Source: DASVTR01 sp036387475
Lineage (GTDB): Bacteria; Acidobacteriota; Blastocatellia; Pyrinomonadales; Pyrinomonadaceae
Direction of reading: 5' to 3'
NCBI GenBank assembly: GCA_036387475.1
Contig: DASVTR010000013.1
Span: forward strand, 186,001-250,000
Length of the DNA stretch: 64,000 nt
Below are positions 16,651 through 25,457 of this stretch, in pieces. The notes under the pieces were generated by a model. It did no database searches and was not told the origin of the DNA. It was given only the letters and a program-made list of their open reading frames with translations. Both the position numbers and the translations under genes were made by a program. The stretch's first letter is position 1, and every line of letters begins with the position of its first letter.

Positions 16651-17646
16651 TCAATGGCTGAGAGCCTCCGGGTGTTCTGCCACCTCTTCAATCGCGCGGC
16701 TGCGTGGAGGCTTAATGACGATGGCGACACCGGCGAAGATTAACGCGGAGGCAATCCACGTTCGCGAGTTCCAGCTTTCACCTAGAATCAGAGGGGCGAG
16801 CGCAAACGCGATGAGAGGTTGCAGGTAGATGTAGACCGCAACGGTGCTCGGCGAAACGCGCGCCAGCGCCCAGGCGTTAGCATAATAAGCGCCAACGGTC
16901 GGGACGAGAATGATGTAGAGCACGGCCAGCCCTGTGCCCAGACCAGCATTTTGTAAGGGCGCTCCGGCGAGCGTTATCGCTCCGACGGGAATCGTCAAAA
17001 GCGAGCCGAGAATGAAAATCCAAGTGATAAAAGTCAGCGCGCCGTAGCGCTTCAACAAATCTTTGGAGAGAGCGATGTACGCGCCATAGGAAAGGGAATT
17101 GACGAGGATGAGCAGATTGCCGAGCGCGGTCTGTCCTGAAAAATCAGCGCGCAGCGGGTCAACGAGATAAATCACGCCGACGGCAGCCAGCAAAATCCCC
17201 AAAGCTTTACGCAAGGAGAGGCGGTCGTAACCGAAAACGATGCTGACAATCAGCGTAAAGACGGGAATGGTCGTGCCAAGGAGTGTAGCGTTGATGACGG
17301 TTGTGAGCGAGAGACCTTTGACGAACAGGAGTTGATTCAGGACTACTCCGAGCAGGCTATAAAGCGCCAGCCACGCCAAATCTCTTCGCGTCGGAATCCG
17401 CAAATGGCCGAGCAGGCGTTGCAGGATGAGAAAGACGATGGCCGCGCCGCCAATGCGAAACGCGACGAGGCCAGTGCTCGGCAAAGCACGCAACGCAATC
17501 TTGCCGACAATCGGCCACGAGCCGAACATCAGTTGCACTGCGATCAGGGCCAGATGCGGCGCTGCATGAGCACGTGTCGTAGCCGGATCACCCACACCCG
17601 CATGTTGAATCTCGCTCTGGCCCTTTGACACGCTCGCTCCTGACAC
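16651..17646 (-). CDS. EamA/DMT-family transporter
   Basis: 331 aa from GTG 17646. After about 28 polar residues come ten hydrophobic helices in two EamA halves ('IAVQLMFGSWPIVGKIAL', then 'LSYGAYIALSKDLLKRYG'). Family members export amino acids, nucleosides or other small metabolites; the substrate cannot be read here. It lies 10 bp downstream of pdhC, so it could be the tail of the pdh operon. Its true start may be later than this GTG because the ribosome site is weak. Confidence 0.85.
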   Translation of the reverse strand: MSGASVSKGQSEIQHAGVGDPATTRAHAAPHLALIAVQLMFGSWPIVGKIALRALPSTGLVAFRIGGAAIVFLILQRLLGHLRIPTRRDLAWLALYSLLGVVLNQLLFVKGLSLTTVINATLLGTTIPVFTLIVSIVFGYDRLSLRKALGILLAAVGVIYLVDPLRADFSGQTALGNLLILVNSLSYGAYIALSKDLLKRYGALTFITWIFILGSLLTIPVGAITLAGAPLQNAGLGTGLAVLYIILVPTVGAYYANAWALARVSPSTVAVYIYLQPLIAFALAPLILGESWNSRTWIASALIFAGVAIVIKPPRSRAIEEVAEHPEALSH

Positions 17647-17656
17647 TCAGCTTTCA

Positions 17657-19027
17657 TCAGACGATCATCAGCAGCGGATTTTCCAGTAGCTTCTTGAAGG
17701 TTTGCAGGAAACGCGCGCCGGTCGCGCCGTCAATGACGCGATGATCGCAAGACATCGTGACACGCATCATCTGCCGTACGACAATCTCACCGTCACGGAC
17801 GACAGGCTTCTGCGTGACCGCGCCGACGGCGAGAATGGCGGCTTCGGGCGGATTGATGACAGCCGTAAATTCATCAATACCCAGCATGCCGAGGTTGCTG
17901 ATGGAAAAGGTCGCGCCCGTATATTCTTCCGGCATAAGTTTACGAGAGCGCGCTCGCCCGGCCAACTCTTTGACTTCCTGCGAAATCTCGCTGATGGATT
18001 TGCGGTCTGCCGCGCGCACGACAGGGGTAATAAGCCCATCTTCGATGGCGACGGCAACGCCTATATCTGCGCTTTCATAATAGCGAACGGCTTTATCTTG
18101 AAACGAAGCGTTGATCTGCGGGTGCTGGATGAGCGCCGTGGCCGCGACCTTGATAATCAAATCGTTGAGGCTGACTTTAAGTTCGGCGTCCATCTCGTTA
18201 ATCGAACGTCGTAGCTCCGCAGCCCTATCCATCTCGATTTCCGTCGTCAGGAAAAAGTGCGGCACCGGGCCAATGGAGGTGACGAGGCGACGCGCAATCG
18301 TCTGGCGCATCACAGAGGTCGGCTCATCCCTGTAAGCTGAAGCGCCGATTTGAGCGGGTTGCTGCGTGCTGTGAGCGCCGGGCGCGACCGCGCGCAGGTG
18401 GCGCTGCGGAGCTTGCACAGGAATTTCTTCGGCAGGCTGCTGTCCGGCGCTCATCGCTGCTTCGATGTCGCGTTTGACGATACGACCACCGGGGCCGCTG
18501 CCGCTCAAGCTACGTAAATCAATGCCTGCTTCTGCGGCCATCCGCGCGGCGAGCGGCGAGACGATGAGACGCCCGCCCTGATTCGTCCCGCCAGCGCCGT
18601 TGCCGGAAGGTGCTGCCTGTTTGGGCGGCTCAGTTGTTGCGGGCTGTTGTGCTTTCTGCGATTGTTCAGCAGTCGCCTCCTGCTGTTTGCCGTCGCCGCC
18701 AGCTTGAACGTCAGTTTGCTCAGCCGCTTTATTCTCAGTCGCAGGCTGGGCGGACTTAGCCTGAGAGAGCAGGGCGGAGATGTCTTCATCAGGCTCGCCG
18801 ATGATGGCGATTAACTGTCCGAGCGGAGCGCTCTCGCCTTCGTTAATTAAAATCTTGCGCAGCACTCCGTTGCCGAGCGCCTGCATTTCCATAGTGGCTT
18901 TATCGGTATCAATCTCCGCGAGAGGCTCGCCCATCGAAACGGCGTCACCCTCTTTTTTGAGCCAGCGAGAGAGTTGGCCCTCTTCCATCGTCGGGGAGAG
19001 CTTGGGCATTACGACCTGCGTTGCCAT
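17657..19027 (-). CDS. pdhC: pyruvate dehydrogenase E2, dihydrolipoyl acetyltransferase
   Basis: 456 aa. One lipoyl domain (residues 1-80) with the lipoylated Lys in DTDKATMEM. An Ala/Gln/Pro/Thr-rich linker (about 90-150) follows, then the E1/E3-binding domain (VSPLAARMAAEAGIDLRSL, GRIVKRDIEAA, about 158-190). A second linker leads to the catalytic domain ending in MSCDHRVIDGATGARFL, with the HxxxD active site. It transfers the acetyl group to CoA in the 2-oxoacid dehydrogenase core. The order on the minus strand is pdhA-pdhB-pdhC; E3 is not in the window and must be encoded elsewhere. Confidence 0.95.
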   Translation of the reverse strand: MATQVVMPKLSPTMEEGQLSRWLKKEGDAVSMGEPLAEIDTDKATMEMQALGNGVLRKILINEGESAPLGQLIAIIGEPDEDISALLSQAKSAQPATENKAAEQTDVQAGGDGKQQEATAEQSQKAQQPATTEPPKQAAPSGNGAGGTNQGGRLIVSPLAARMAAEAGIDLRSLSGSGPGGRIVKRDIEAAMSAGQQPAEEIPVQAPQRHLRAVAPGAHSTQQPAQIGASAYRDEPTSVMRQTIARRLVTSIGPVPHFFLTTEIEMDRAAELRRSINEMDAELKVSLNDLIIKVAATALIQHPQINASFQDKAVRYYESADIGVAVAIEDGLITPVVRAADRKSISEISQEVKELAGRARSRKLMPEEYTGATFSISNLGMLGIDEFTAVINPPEAAILAVGAVTQKPVVRDGEIVVRQMMRVTMSCDHRVIDGATGARFLQTFKKLLENPLLMIV

Positions 19028-19128
19028 AGTTTCGGTTTCCAGTTTCCAATTTTCAGTTTTGAGTTTCGAGTCCGGATTTTCAGCCAGAGAAATTTTTATC
19101 TGAAAGCTGAAAACCGAAAACTGTTAAC
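19028..19128. repeat. heptamer foldback repeat between pdhB and pdhC
   Basis: The spacer is almost wholly made of 7-bp steps such as TTTCCAG, TTTCCAA, TTTTCAG, TTTTGAG and TTTCGAG. It is followed by the inverted arm CTGAAAGCTGAAAACCGAAA, so the transcript would fold back on itself inside the operon. Confidence 0.7.
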
Positions 19129-20112
19129 TCAGTCCAGATACGCCACCTCGCGCACCGCAGCGACGAGTTGCTGTACGTCGGGAATCGCCAGCTTTTCAAG
19201 ATTCTTCGCGTAAGGCATCGGCACATCGACGCCGGAGACGCGACGCACGGGCGCGTCCAGATAATCGAAAGCGCGCTCGTTTATCTGTGCGCTGATTTCC
19301 GCAGAGACGCCGCAGAACGGATGCGATTCTTCGGCGATGACGACGCGATTGGTCTTCTTCACAGAAGCAATGATTGTCTCAATATCAAGCGGACGAATCG
19401 TGCGCGGGTCAATCACTTCGACGGAGACGCCCTGCTTCTCCAATTCTTCGGCGGCCTTCAATGCGAGCGGAACCATCAAAGAACGTGCGATGATGGTTGC
19501 ATCCGTGCCTTCGCGTTTGACATCCGCAAGCCCAAGCGGAATCGTGAAATCTTCGTCGTCTGGCACTTCGCCCTTGTTGCCGTACATCCTTTCCTGTTCA
19601 AGGAAAATCACGGGGTCGTCGTCGCGTATAGAACTCTTGAGCAATCCTTTCGCATCCGCAGGGGTTGACGGCATCACGACCTTGAGGCCGGGAAAGAACG
19701 AGAACCAAGATTCAAGCGCCTGCGAATGTTGCGATGAAACCTGAAAGGCAGAGCCGTTAGGCCCGCGAAAGACAATCGGAATCTTGAATTGCCCGCCGGA
19801 CATGTAGAGCATCTTGGCGGCGGAGTTGACGATCTGGTCTGTCGCCAGAATCGAAAAGTTGAAGGTCATAAATTCGACGACGGGCCGCAAGCCCACCATC
19901 GCCGCGCCAACACCAAGCCCTGCGAATCCAAGCTCCGTAATCGGCGTGTCAATCACACGCTTATCGCCGAACTCTTCCAAAAGTCCTTTAGTAACTTTAT
20001 AAGCTCCCTGATAGGCCGCCACCTCCTCGCCCATCAGAAAGACGCTTGCATCGCGTTGCAACTCTTCACGCAAAGCCTGATTGAGCGCCTCGCGTATGGT
20101 CATTACTGCCAT
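19129..20112 (-). CDS. pdhB: pyruvate dehydrogenase E1 beta subunit
   Basis: 327 aa, the usual length. Opens MAVMTIREALNQALREEL, then FLMGEEVAAYQGAYKVTKGL and IDTPITELGFAGLGVGAAM, the classical E1-beta signature. 'FRGPNGSAFQVSSQHSQALESW' carries the His near the active site. The C-terminal transketolase domain has EVIDPRTIRPLD and VIAEESH. It forms the alpha2beta2 decarboxylase with PdhA. The start could be M1 or M4. Confidence 0.95.
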   Translation of the reverse strand: MAVMTIREALNQALREELQRDASVFLMGEEVAAYQGAYKVTKGLLEEFGDKRVIDTPITELGFAGLGVGAAMVGLRPVVEFMTFNFSILATDQIVNSAAKMLYMSGGQFKIPIVFRGPNGSAFQVSSQHSQALESWFSFFPGLKVVMPSTPADAKGLLKSSIRDDDPVIFLEQERMYGNKGEVPDDEDFTIPLGLADVKREGTDATIIARSLMVPLALKAAEELEKQGVSVEVIDPRTIRPLDIETIIASVKKTNRVVIAEESHPFCGVSAEISAQINERAFDYLDAPVRRVSGVDVPMPYAKNLEKLAIPDVQQLVAAVREVAYLD

Positions 20113-20183
20113 TTGAATACCTCAGTGACAAGTTATAGGTAATAAGTAATAAGTTAAAGAAAGAGGCTCTCTCTTATCGCCTA
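20113..20183. repeat. heptamer foldback repeat between pdhA and pdhB
   Basis: Left arm AAGTTAT AGGTAAT AAGTAAT AAGTTAA in 7-bp steps; the right arm CTTATCGCCTATCATTTCTC is its rough inverted complement. It occupies the whole spacer. Confidence 0.65.
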
Positions 20184-21320
20184 TCATTTCTCATCTTTCA
20201 CTATTGGGTTAGCGTAAACATGCGTGTAGAGTTCTGCCGGATCAGGCTCAGGACTCTCGTCGGCAAACTTAATGGAGCGTTCTACTTCTTCACGCACCTG
20301 ATTCTCAATCTCTTTAATTCCGGCGTCGTCAATCAAGCCCTTTTCCTGAAGGCTCGCGGTAAACAGCTTGATGGGGTCGCGCTCCTGATGCTTTTCAATC
20401 TCGGCGCGGGTGCGATAGTTGCCGGGGTCGGACATCGAATGGCCCATGAAGCGGTAGGTGCGAATTTCGAGCAGCGTCGGCAGGTAGCTTTTGCGTGCGC
20501 GCTCGATGGCGCGTTCGACCGATTCGCGCACCGCCAGCACATCCATGCCATCAACAAACTCGGAAGCGACTTCGTAGGCGCAGGCTTTCTGCGAGACATC
20601 CTGCAAGGACATCGCGCGTTCTAAGGATGTGCCCATCCCGTATTGATTATTCTCGCAGATGTAAATGCAGGGCAGCTTCCATAGTTGCGCCAGATTCAGC
20701 GATTCGTGAAAAGCGCCCTGATTGACCGCAGCCTCGCCAAAGAAGCAGAGCGTTACCTGATCCGTTCCCTTATATTTAGTGGCGAAGGCGATGCCTGTGC
20801 CGAGAGGTATCTGCCCGCCGACGATGGCGTGGCCGCCGAGAAAATTGACGCCCGCGTCAAACAGGTGCATCGAGCCGCCTTTGCCGCTCGAACAGCCCCC
20901 GGCTTTGCCGTAAAGCTCCGCCATGATTTCCTCGCACGGAGTTCCTTTGGCGATGGCATGCCCGTGGTCGCGGTAGCTGGTGAGCACGTAATCGTCCGGG
21001 CGCAGAGCCGAAAGCGCGCCGACGGCGACCGCCTCCTGCCCTATATACAGGTGACAGAAACCGCCGATCTTGCCGAGGCTATAAGATTCAGCACACTTCT
21101 CCTCGAAACGGCGAATGAGAATCATCTGGTGAAGCAGGCTGACAAGCGTCTCACGATCAATGCCTTCGATACGGCTTTTTTGTTCCTGCTTGCGATCCTC
21201 GTGCTCCTCCTGAAGCTGCGCAACATCAATTTCGTCCGTCACCTCTTTTTCAAGTAGGCCCGCTGCGCTCTTTTCTTCCGCACCGGCCCGCGACTTGCTG
21301 GGAGTGGCTTGTTTGCTCAT
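20184..21320 (-). CDS. pdhA: pyruvate dehydrogenase E1 alpha subunit
   Basis: 378 aa from the ATG at 21320, with GAGAG about 10 bp upstream; the frame extends 11 codons further without support. After a charged N-terminal extension of about 50 residues the E1-alpha core begins (LLHQMILIRRFEEKCAESYS). The thiamine diphosphate motif reads G-E-A-A-V-N-Q...E-N-N, where GDG...NN is canonical, so Asp is Glu and the third Gly is Ala. The RFMGHSMSDPGNYR active-site segment is present. It decarboxylates pyruvate and reductively acetylates E2. First gene of the pdh operon. Confidence 0.94.
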   Translation of the reverse strand: MSKQATPSKSRAGAEEKSAAGLLEKEVTDEIDVAQLQEEHEDRKQEQKSRIEGIDRETLVSLLHQMILIRRFEEKCAESYSLGKIGGFCHLYIGQEAVAVGALSALRPDDYVLTSYRDHGHAIAKGTPCEEIMAELYGKAGGCSSGKGGSMHLFDAGVNFLGGHAIVGGQIPLGTGIAFATKYKGTDQVTLCFFGEAAVNQGAFHESLNLAQLWKLPCIYICENNQYGMGTSLERAMSLQDVSQKACAYEVASEFVDGMDVLAVRESVERAIERARKSYLPTLLEIRTYRFMGHSMSDPGNYRTRAEIEKHQERDPIKLFTASLQEKGLIDDAGIKEIENQVREEVERSIKFADESPEPDPAELYTHVYANPIVKDEK

Positions 21321-21373
21321 TGTTCGATCTCTCGCGCACGCGCCACGCGTCATCTGGAATGACTAAAGGCGCA

Positions 21374-21396
21374 GGAGCGCTCCAATAAATTTATTG
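21374..21396. promoter_or_regulatory. pdhA: two abutting palindromes upstream of pdhA
   Basis: GGAGCGCTCC (21374-21383) overlaps the perfect 14-bp palindrome CAATAAATTTATTG (21383-21396), 54-76 bp before the pdhA start. This is a plausible operator for the pdh operon. The regulator is unknown. Confidence 0.4.
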
Positions 21397-21477
21397 TCTT
21401 AAAGCCTGAAACAGATGCGGCGAATTATACGCGAGATAAGCGATTGCGTGCAAAAGTGCGAGCCGTGAAAAAGAAAA

Positions 21478-21508
21478 AGCGCACATTGCATTAACTGCAA
21501 TGTGCGCT
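21478..21508. terminator. hairpin terminator after the c-di-GMP gene
   Basis: AGCGCACATTGCA and TGCAATGTGCGCT form a perfect 13-bp stem around TTAAC, with A-rich sequence before and CTTT after. It lies 26 bp past the minus-strand stop. Confidence 0.8.
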
Positions 21509-21533
21509 CTTTGAGGAGAGTTGGCGGGGAGCT

Positions 21534-24068
21534 TTAAGTGTAGTTCTCCACAGAAGAGGCCAGCGGCGCTTCTGTGAGCGACGGCACGAGCTTACGCGCG
21601 TGCTTGTCCTGCTGCATGTTGCGTGCGGCAGCCGTCAAGAGTTCCTCCGTTGTTTCTCCGTCAGCAGGGAAACAGGAGATGCCGACGCTGATGCCGATTT
21701 CGACGGTGCGCCCGGTACGCACAGTGTATTTCTGCGACTCGACCGAGACGCGTATGCGTTCAGCAATCATGCTCGCCATAACGCTCGACGCCATCGGCAT
21801 AATCGCAACGAATTCATCGCCAGCATAGCGCGCCAGAATGTCCATCTGCCGCAGCTCTTTCTTGATGATGCTGCCGATGCTTGCGAGCAGGCGGTCGCCG
21901 ACCGCATGACCGTAAGAGTCGTTGATCTTCTTGAAGCCGTCAATGTCCATGCTGATGACCGCAAGAGATTCACGATTCAAGCGCTGGCATTCGGCGATAC
22001 GCTGTTCGAGCGACATGTAAAAGGCGCGCGCGTTTGGCAAATCCGTGAGCGGGTCTGTGAGCGCGCTCTCCTTAGTCTTTTCAAAAGTCAGCGCATTATT
22101 GAGCGCGGAAGAGGCGTGCTGTGCGACGGATTCCAGCAGCCGAACGTGCTCGGAGCTATAGGAGATGCGGCTGCGCGAATAAAGCGTAATAGCGCCGAAG
22201 GCTCCGTCCTCGCGGACGAGCGGCGAGACGAGCACGCCGCGTATGCTTTTAACAACATCTTCGGGCACGCCGACGAGGTCTAGTTCGGGTGAAGCGTTGC
22301 ACATCGAGCGGGCGTTGGCGATAACCCAGCCCGTGATGCCGTCGCCGACGCTCACGCGGCGACGCGAGAAGATTTCAGAATATTCGCCTGCAACATGTGT
22401 GGGCGTGGCTTTGCCTGATTTCTCGTCAACGAGATAGATGATGCACGTATCGAACGGCACGATAGCCCGCAGCTTGCTTGAGACGAGCGATACGGTGTCC
22501 TGTAGATTCAGCGACGAGCCGATGGTCTGTGCTATCTCATGCAGCGCAAAGACCTCGCGTTGAGCCTCTGTAATGGAACGGAAGCCCAAGGAGTCGTCCT
22601 GCGTGCCAAGAGTTTCAGAAGCAAGACCGGCATCCGGACGCGCGTTGGTTTCGTCAACGGCGTCTTCCGCAGCGACCTGTTCCTGTATGTCCTGTGCCGC
22701 GATGAGTTGGTCAAACGCTTCGACGTGTTTGATGAAGGTCTCGACGACGCGTGGGTCAAACGAAGAGTTAGCCATCTTACGCAACAGCGTTAGCGAATCT
22801 TCGCGCGTCATCCCTTTGCGATAAGGGCGATCACAGCGCGTCGCGTCATAGAAATCAACGACCGCGATGATTCTTGCGACCAGCGGGATAGACTGCCCCT
22901 TCAAGCCTTTGGGATAACCCGTTCCGTCCCATTTCTCATGGTGATAACGAACGATGTCTTCGACCGGATAAGGAAAGCCGACGCGCTTGAGAATATCACC
23001 GCCGACCGTCGGGTGAATCTTCATCTTGGCGAATTCAGACTCGGTGAGCTTGCCCGGCTTGTTGAGAATATATTCCGGAACGGCCAGCTTGCCGATGTCG
23101 TGCAGGAGCGCGCCAGCCATCAAAGCTTGTGTCTCGGATTCGTTGACGCCGAGCAGTTTCCCCATCTCTGTGGCGTAAATCTGTGTTCTGCGGACATGGC
23201 CGTGCGTCGTCTGGTCTTTAGCGTCAATCGCAATCGCCAGCGACTCGATGGTATTCATGTGCAGGTCGGCCATCTCCTGTATGTGTCGCGCCTTTTCCAT
23301 CTCCGAACGCTTCACTTCCGCTACGCGTTGTTCGTCAAAGCGGTAGAGCAGATGAATCAGGCCGATGATGAGCAGGCCGACGAAGATGAACGGAATGCCG
23401 TTGCCTTGCAGCGCAGCGTAAAAGAGGACTGCCGCCGCCGCGCCGCCAATCTGCGTCATAGAAGTCCAAACAAGACTCTCACGCGAGAGAATCAGACGCG
23501 TCTTGCCGGAATCAAAAGCGATAAAGGCAGCGGTGGCAACTGTGCTTAAAAAGTATTGCACCAGAGCCATCACGCACAGCGGCAGCATCAGCGTGCCGAG
23601 GGCGAGAGAGGAATCGCCATCGCTCGAAGCTCCGCTTGAGAGTTGGGTCACCAACACTTTGTAAAGGAAAGCAGCCGCGTAGGTCGAGATGATCGAAGCG
23701 CCGGTGGTAAAGATCGTCACGCGCCGGTCAGACGAATTCCACACAGACATATAACCGACGACAGCCGCCAGCAAGACTGCCGGGCCGAGCGTGCTGACAG
23801 GAGCAGTCGCATACATCATCGCCGCCAGAAAGATAAAAGCATCGGCGACAGATTTCTCGCTGGAACTGTGGCCGTCGGCGTTGGTGATGGAGACAGTGAA
23901 GCGGCTGGCGGCGAGCGTCAACAGAAGCAGTCCGGCCAGCGGCGCGAGACCTGTCCAGCCCATCAGAGGTAGACCGACGAGGGAGACGAGCGCAGTTGCC
24001 AGCAAAATGCACGCCAGCGCCGCGACACCGCCTAAAAGCGCGAGACTTTTCCAGTTACCTTTTGGCAT
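21534..24068 (-). CDS. membrane HD-GYP / GAF / GGDEF cyclic-di-GMP protein
   Basis: 844 aa. Seven or so membrane helices (residues 8-245), then an HD-GYP phosphodiesterase domain: H-D at 323-324 in LLHDIGKLAVPEYIL and HHEKWDGTGYP (376-386). A GAF sensor domain spans about 505-655 and a GGDEF domain about 670-830. The GGDEF signature is RYAGDEF; AGDEF is found in active cyclases, and SMDIDGFKKINDSYGHAVGD is intact. No RxxD inhibitory site is evident. So one chain has both c-di-GMP hydrolysis and synthesis motifs behind a membrane sensor. Which activity dominates cannot be read. It is monocistronic, with a terminator and a long regulatory region. Confidence 0.93.
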   Translation of the reverse strand: MPKGNWKSLALLGGVAALACILLATALVSLVGLPLMGWTGLAPLAGLLLLTLAASRFTVSITNADGHSSSEKSVADAFIFLAAMMYATAPVSTLGPAVLLAAVVGYMSVWNSSDRRVTIFTTGASIISTYAAAFLYKVLVTQLSSGASSDGDSSLALGTLMLPLCVMALVQYFLSTVATAAFIAFDSGKTRLILSRESLVWTSMTQIGGAAAAVLFYAALQGNGIPFIFVGLLIIGLIHLLYRFDEQRVAEVKRSEMEKARHIQEMADLHMNTIESLAIAIDAKDQTTHGHVRRTQIYATEMGKLLGVNESETQALMAGALLHDIGKLAVPEYILNKPGKLTESEFAKMKIHPTVGGDILKRVGFPYPVEDIVRYHHEKWDGTGYPKGLKGQSIPLVARIIAVVDFYDATRCDRPYRKGMTREDSLTLLRKMANSSFDPRVVETFIKHVEAFDQLIAAQDIQEQVAAEDAVDETNARPDAGLASETLGTQDDSLGFRSITEAQREVFALHEIAQTIGSSLNLQDTVSLVSSKLRAIVPFDTCIIYLVDEKSGKATPTHVAGEYSEIFSRRRVSVGDGITGWVIANARSMCNASPELDLVGVPEDVVKSIRGVLVSPLVREDGAFGAITLYSRSRISYSSEHVRLLESVAQHASSALNNALTFEKTKESALTDPLTDLPNARAFYMSLEQRIAECQRLNRESLAVISMDIDGFKKINDSYGHAVGDRLLASIGSIIKKELRQMDILARYAGDEFVAIMPMASSVMASMIAERIRVSVESQKYTVRTGRTVEIGISVGISCFPADGETTEELLTAAARNMQQDKHARKLVPSLTEAPLASSVENYT

Positions 24069-24964
24069 AGTGATGATTGATGACCTCTCAAGAAGTGCGT
24101 CCCTGCTTCAGAGGGTTGTTTACAGCAAACCTAGTTGAGAATGTGTTGGGATAGCGGGAGACTTTAGTTACCGCCATTTTGTGAAGGGATTCTTGATAAA
24201 CCCGCATGTCAAACGCCAACATGGTTGGCACATGACAAACAATAACCGTTTTGCCAGAAAACGTCAAGGGTTTTGGCGGCTAAGCCTCAGATTTTTCTGG
24301 AATTTGAGTGATGATTCCTCTTGAAACGAGCGGACTGCGGTTAGCGGAAGCCTCCGGGCCGGGGATATTGGTCAAGATTAGGTAGGCCGGAAGCCTGCGA
24401 ATAATGGCTTCACCCAAGAGTCATGATTTACAGATTCCCGAATCAGTCTCTAATGCTCAAGCGGGGCTACAAGATTGCGGATTCCTGCTGTGTCGATAAT
24501 TATTCATGTGAGCAGATTGAGTAAGTAAAAAAGTAAATTTTTCATTTATTTCCGCGCCTTCTAGTGTTAAACTGCGCGCCGCTAGACTAAAGGCATCCCT
24601 TTTTCTGTCCGATACGCGGCTCGGCGGTCTGAACGTACAGGAGTTGTTTTCTTGGGCTGATCGAGAGAGATTTTTAATTCTGTCGGGTAGAACGAAAACA
24701 GGCTTCTCAAAGGTGGGATGCCGTCGGGCGCGCAACAAAACTTTTGGCTTGCACGTGGGCTGCTAGGCCACACGTCGGGCGCACTGATGATGATTCTTAA
24801 CATGCCTCCGGCTAAGGCTCTCTGTCCGCCCTGTAGGGTAAGCGCTGAGAACGAGGCTTGAGGCGAAAACATTGGCCGAGTTGCTGCGCAGGCTTTTCAT
24901 CAAAGAATGTTAGCCGCGCACGGCTCTTAACAATTTGACCCACAGGGTTACAGGAGAAAATTCG
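24069..24964. other. 0.9-kb noncoding region with dyads and hairpins
   Basis: Between the divergent c-di-GMP and lipoprotein genes. Visible structure: the 31-bp dyad at 24207-24237, a hairpin at about 24253-24277 (GCCagAAAAC / GTTTTGGC), two direct copies of GGAAGCCT near 24346 and 24389, and a stem ACGTG...CACGT at about 24754-24777. Two minus-strand ORFs of 93 and 96 codons have no ribosome site and atypical composition. I cannot assign a named RNA family. Confidence 0.4.
24207..24237. promoter_or_regulatory. 31-bp dyad, candidate operator
   Basis: TGTCA-aac-GCCAAC-atg-GTTGGC-aca-TGACA is symmetric about position 24222, with 5+6 matched pairs per side, 139 bp upstream of the c-di-GMP gene start. 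This is typical of a dimeric repressor site; the binding protein is unknown. Confidence 0.45.
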
Positions 24965-25309
24965 ATGCGAAGAACCTTAGCTCTTTTTGCCTTGCTTGCC
25001 GTTGCGGTCTTCTGGACTGGTTGCGCGACGGACAATACGAACGGCAACGCTAACATGACGACGACAAATACGAGTACGACAACCAACAGCTCAACGACCA
25101 ACACTGGCACCACCACCACCACAACCGGAACGAATACCAACAGCACGGGCGGCCCGAACACCAACGCGGGTGGCACGAATACCAACGCGGGCGGCGCGAA
25201 CGCCAACAATGCCAACACCAGAGGTGGCGGGAACACTAACATGAGTGGCATGAACGGCAACGGTAATATGAGCGGCATGAATTCCAACAACAGGAACACC
25301 AGACCCTAA
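24965..25309 (+). CDS. Asn/Thr/Gly-rich low-complexity lipoprotein
   Basis: 114 aa. The ATG at 24965 has AGGAG 8 bp upstream. The signal peptide RRTLALFALLAVAVFWTGC ends in a lipobox (WTGC), so the protein should be lipidated. The mature part is almost only Asn, Thr, Gly, Ser and Met with irregular repeats (GGTNTNAGGANANN, then GMNGNGNMSGMNSNN). No domain is recognisable. The plan resembles the lipoprotein at 41846. Possibly a flexible envelope protein. Confidence 0.75.
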   Translation: MRRTLALFALLAVAVFWTGCATDNTNGNANMTTTNTSTTTNSSTTNTGTTTTTTGTNTNSTGGPNTNAGGTNTNAGGANANNANTRGGGNTNMSGMNGNGNMSGMNSNNRNTRP

Positions 25310-25338
25310 GCTCGTTTTATCCGAAGCGATAAGCTGCA

Positions 25339-25368
25339 AGAGGCGCGTTGAGGGTTCAGCGCGCCTCT
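25339..25368. terminator. hairpin terminator after the lipoprotein gene
   Basis: AGAGGCGCG and CGCGCCTCT form a 9-bp stem with a partly paired loop, 29 bp after the stop, followed by a short CTTT. Confidence 0.7.
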
Positions 25369-25457
25369 CGCTTTAAAGCAGCTTTTCTCGCTTGAAAGCA
25401 GCTTTCAAGCTTAATCGGGTGTGTCTCCTTCTTTCAGTTAGCCGAAATGTTCTACTC

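Noticed and set aside
24340..24480. c-di-GMP (GEMM) riboswitch near the c-di-GMP gene
   Set aside because: A GCCTCCGG string recalls it, but the conserved GGACGCAAAG and the second helix are absent on both strands.
24457..24872. Two minus-strand ORFs of 93 and 96 codons
   Set aside because: No ribosome site, overlapping frames, no protein-like pattern.
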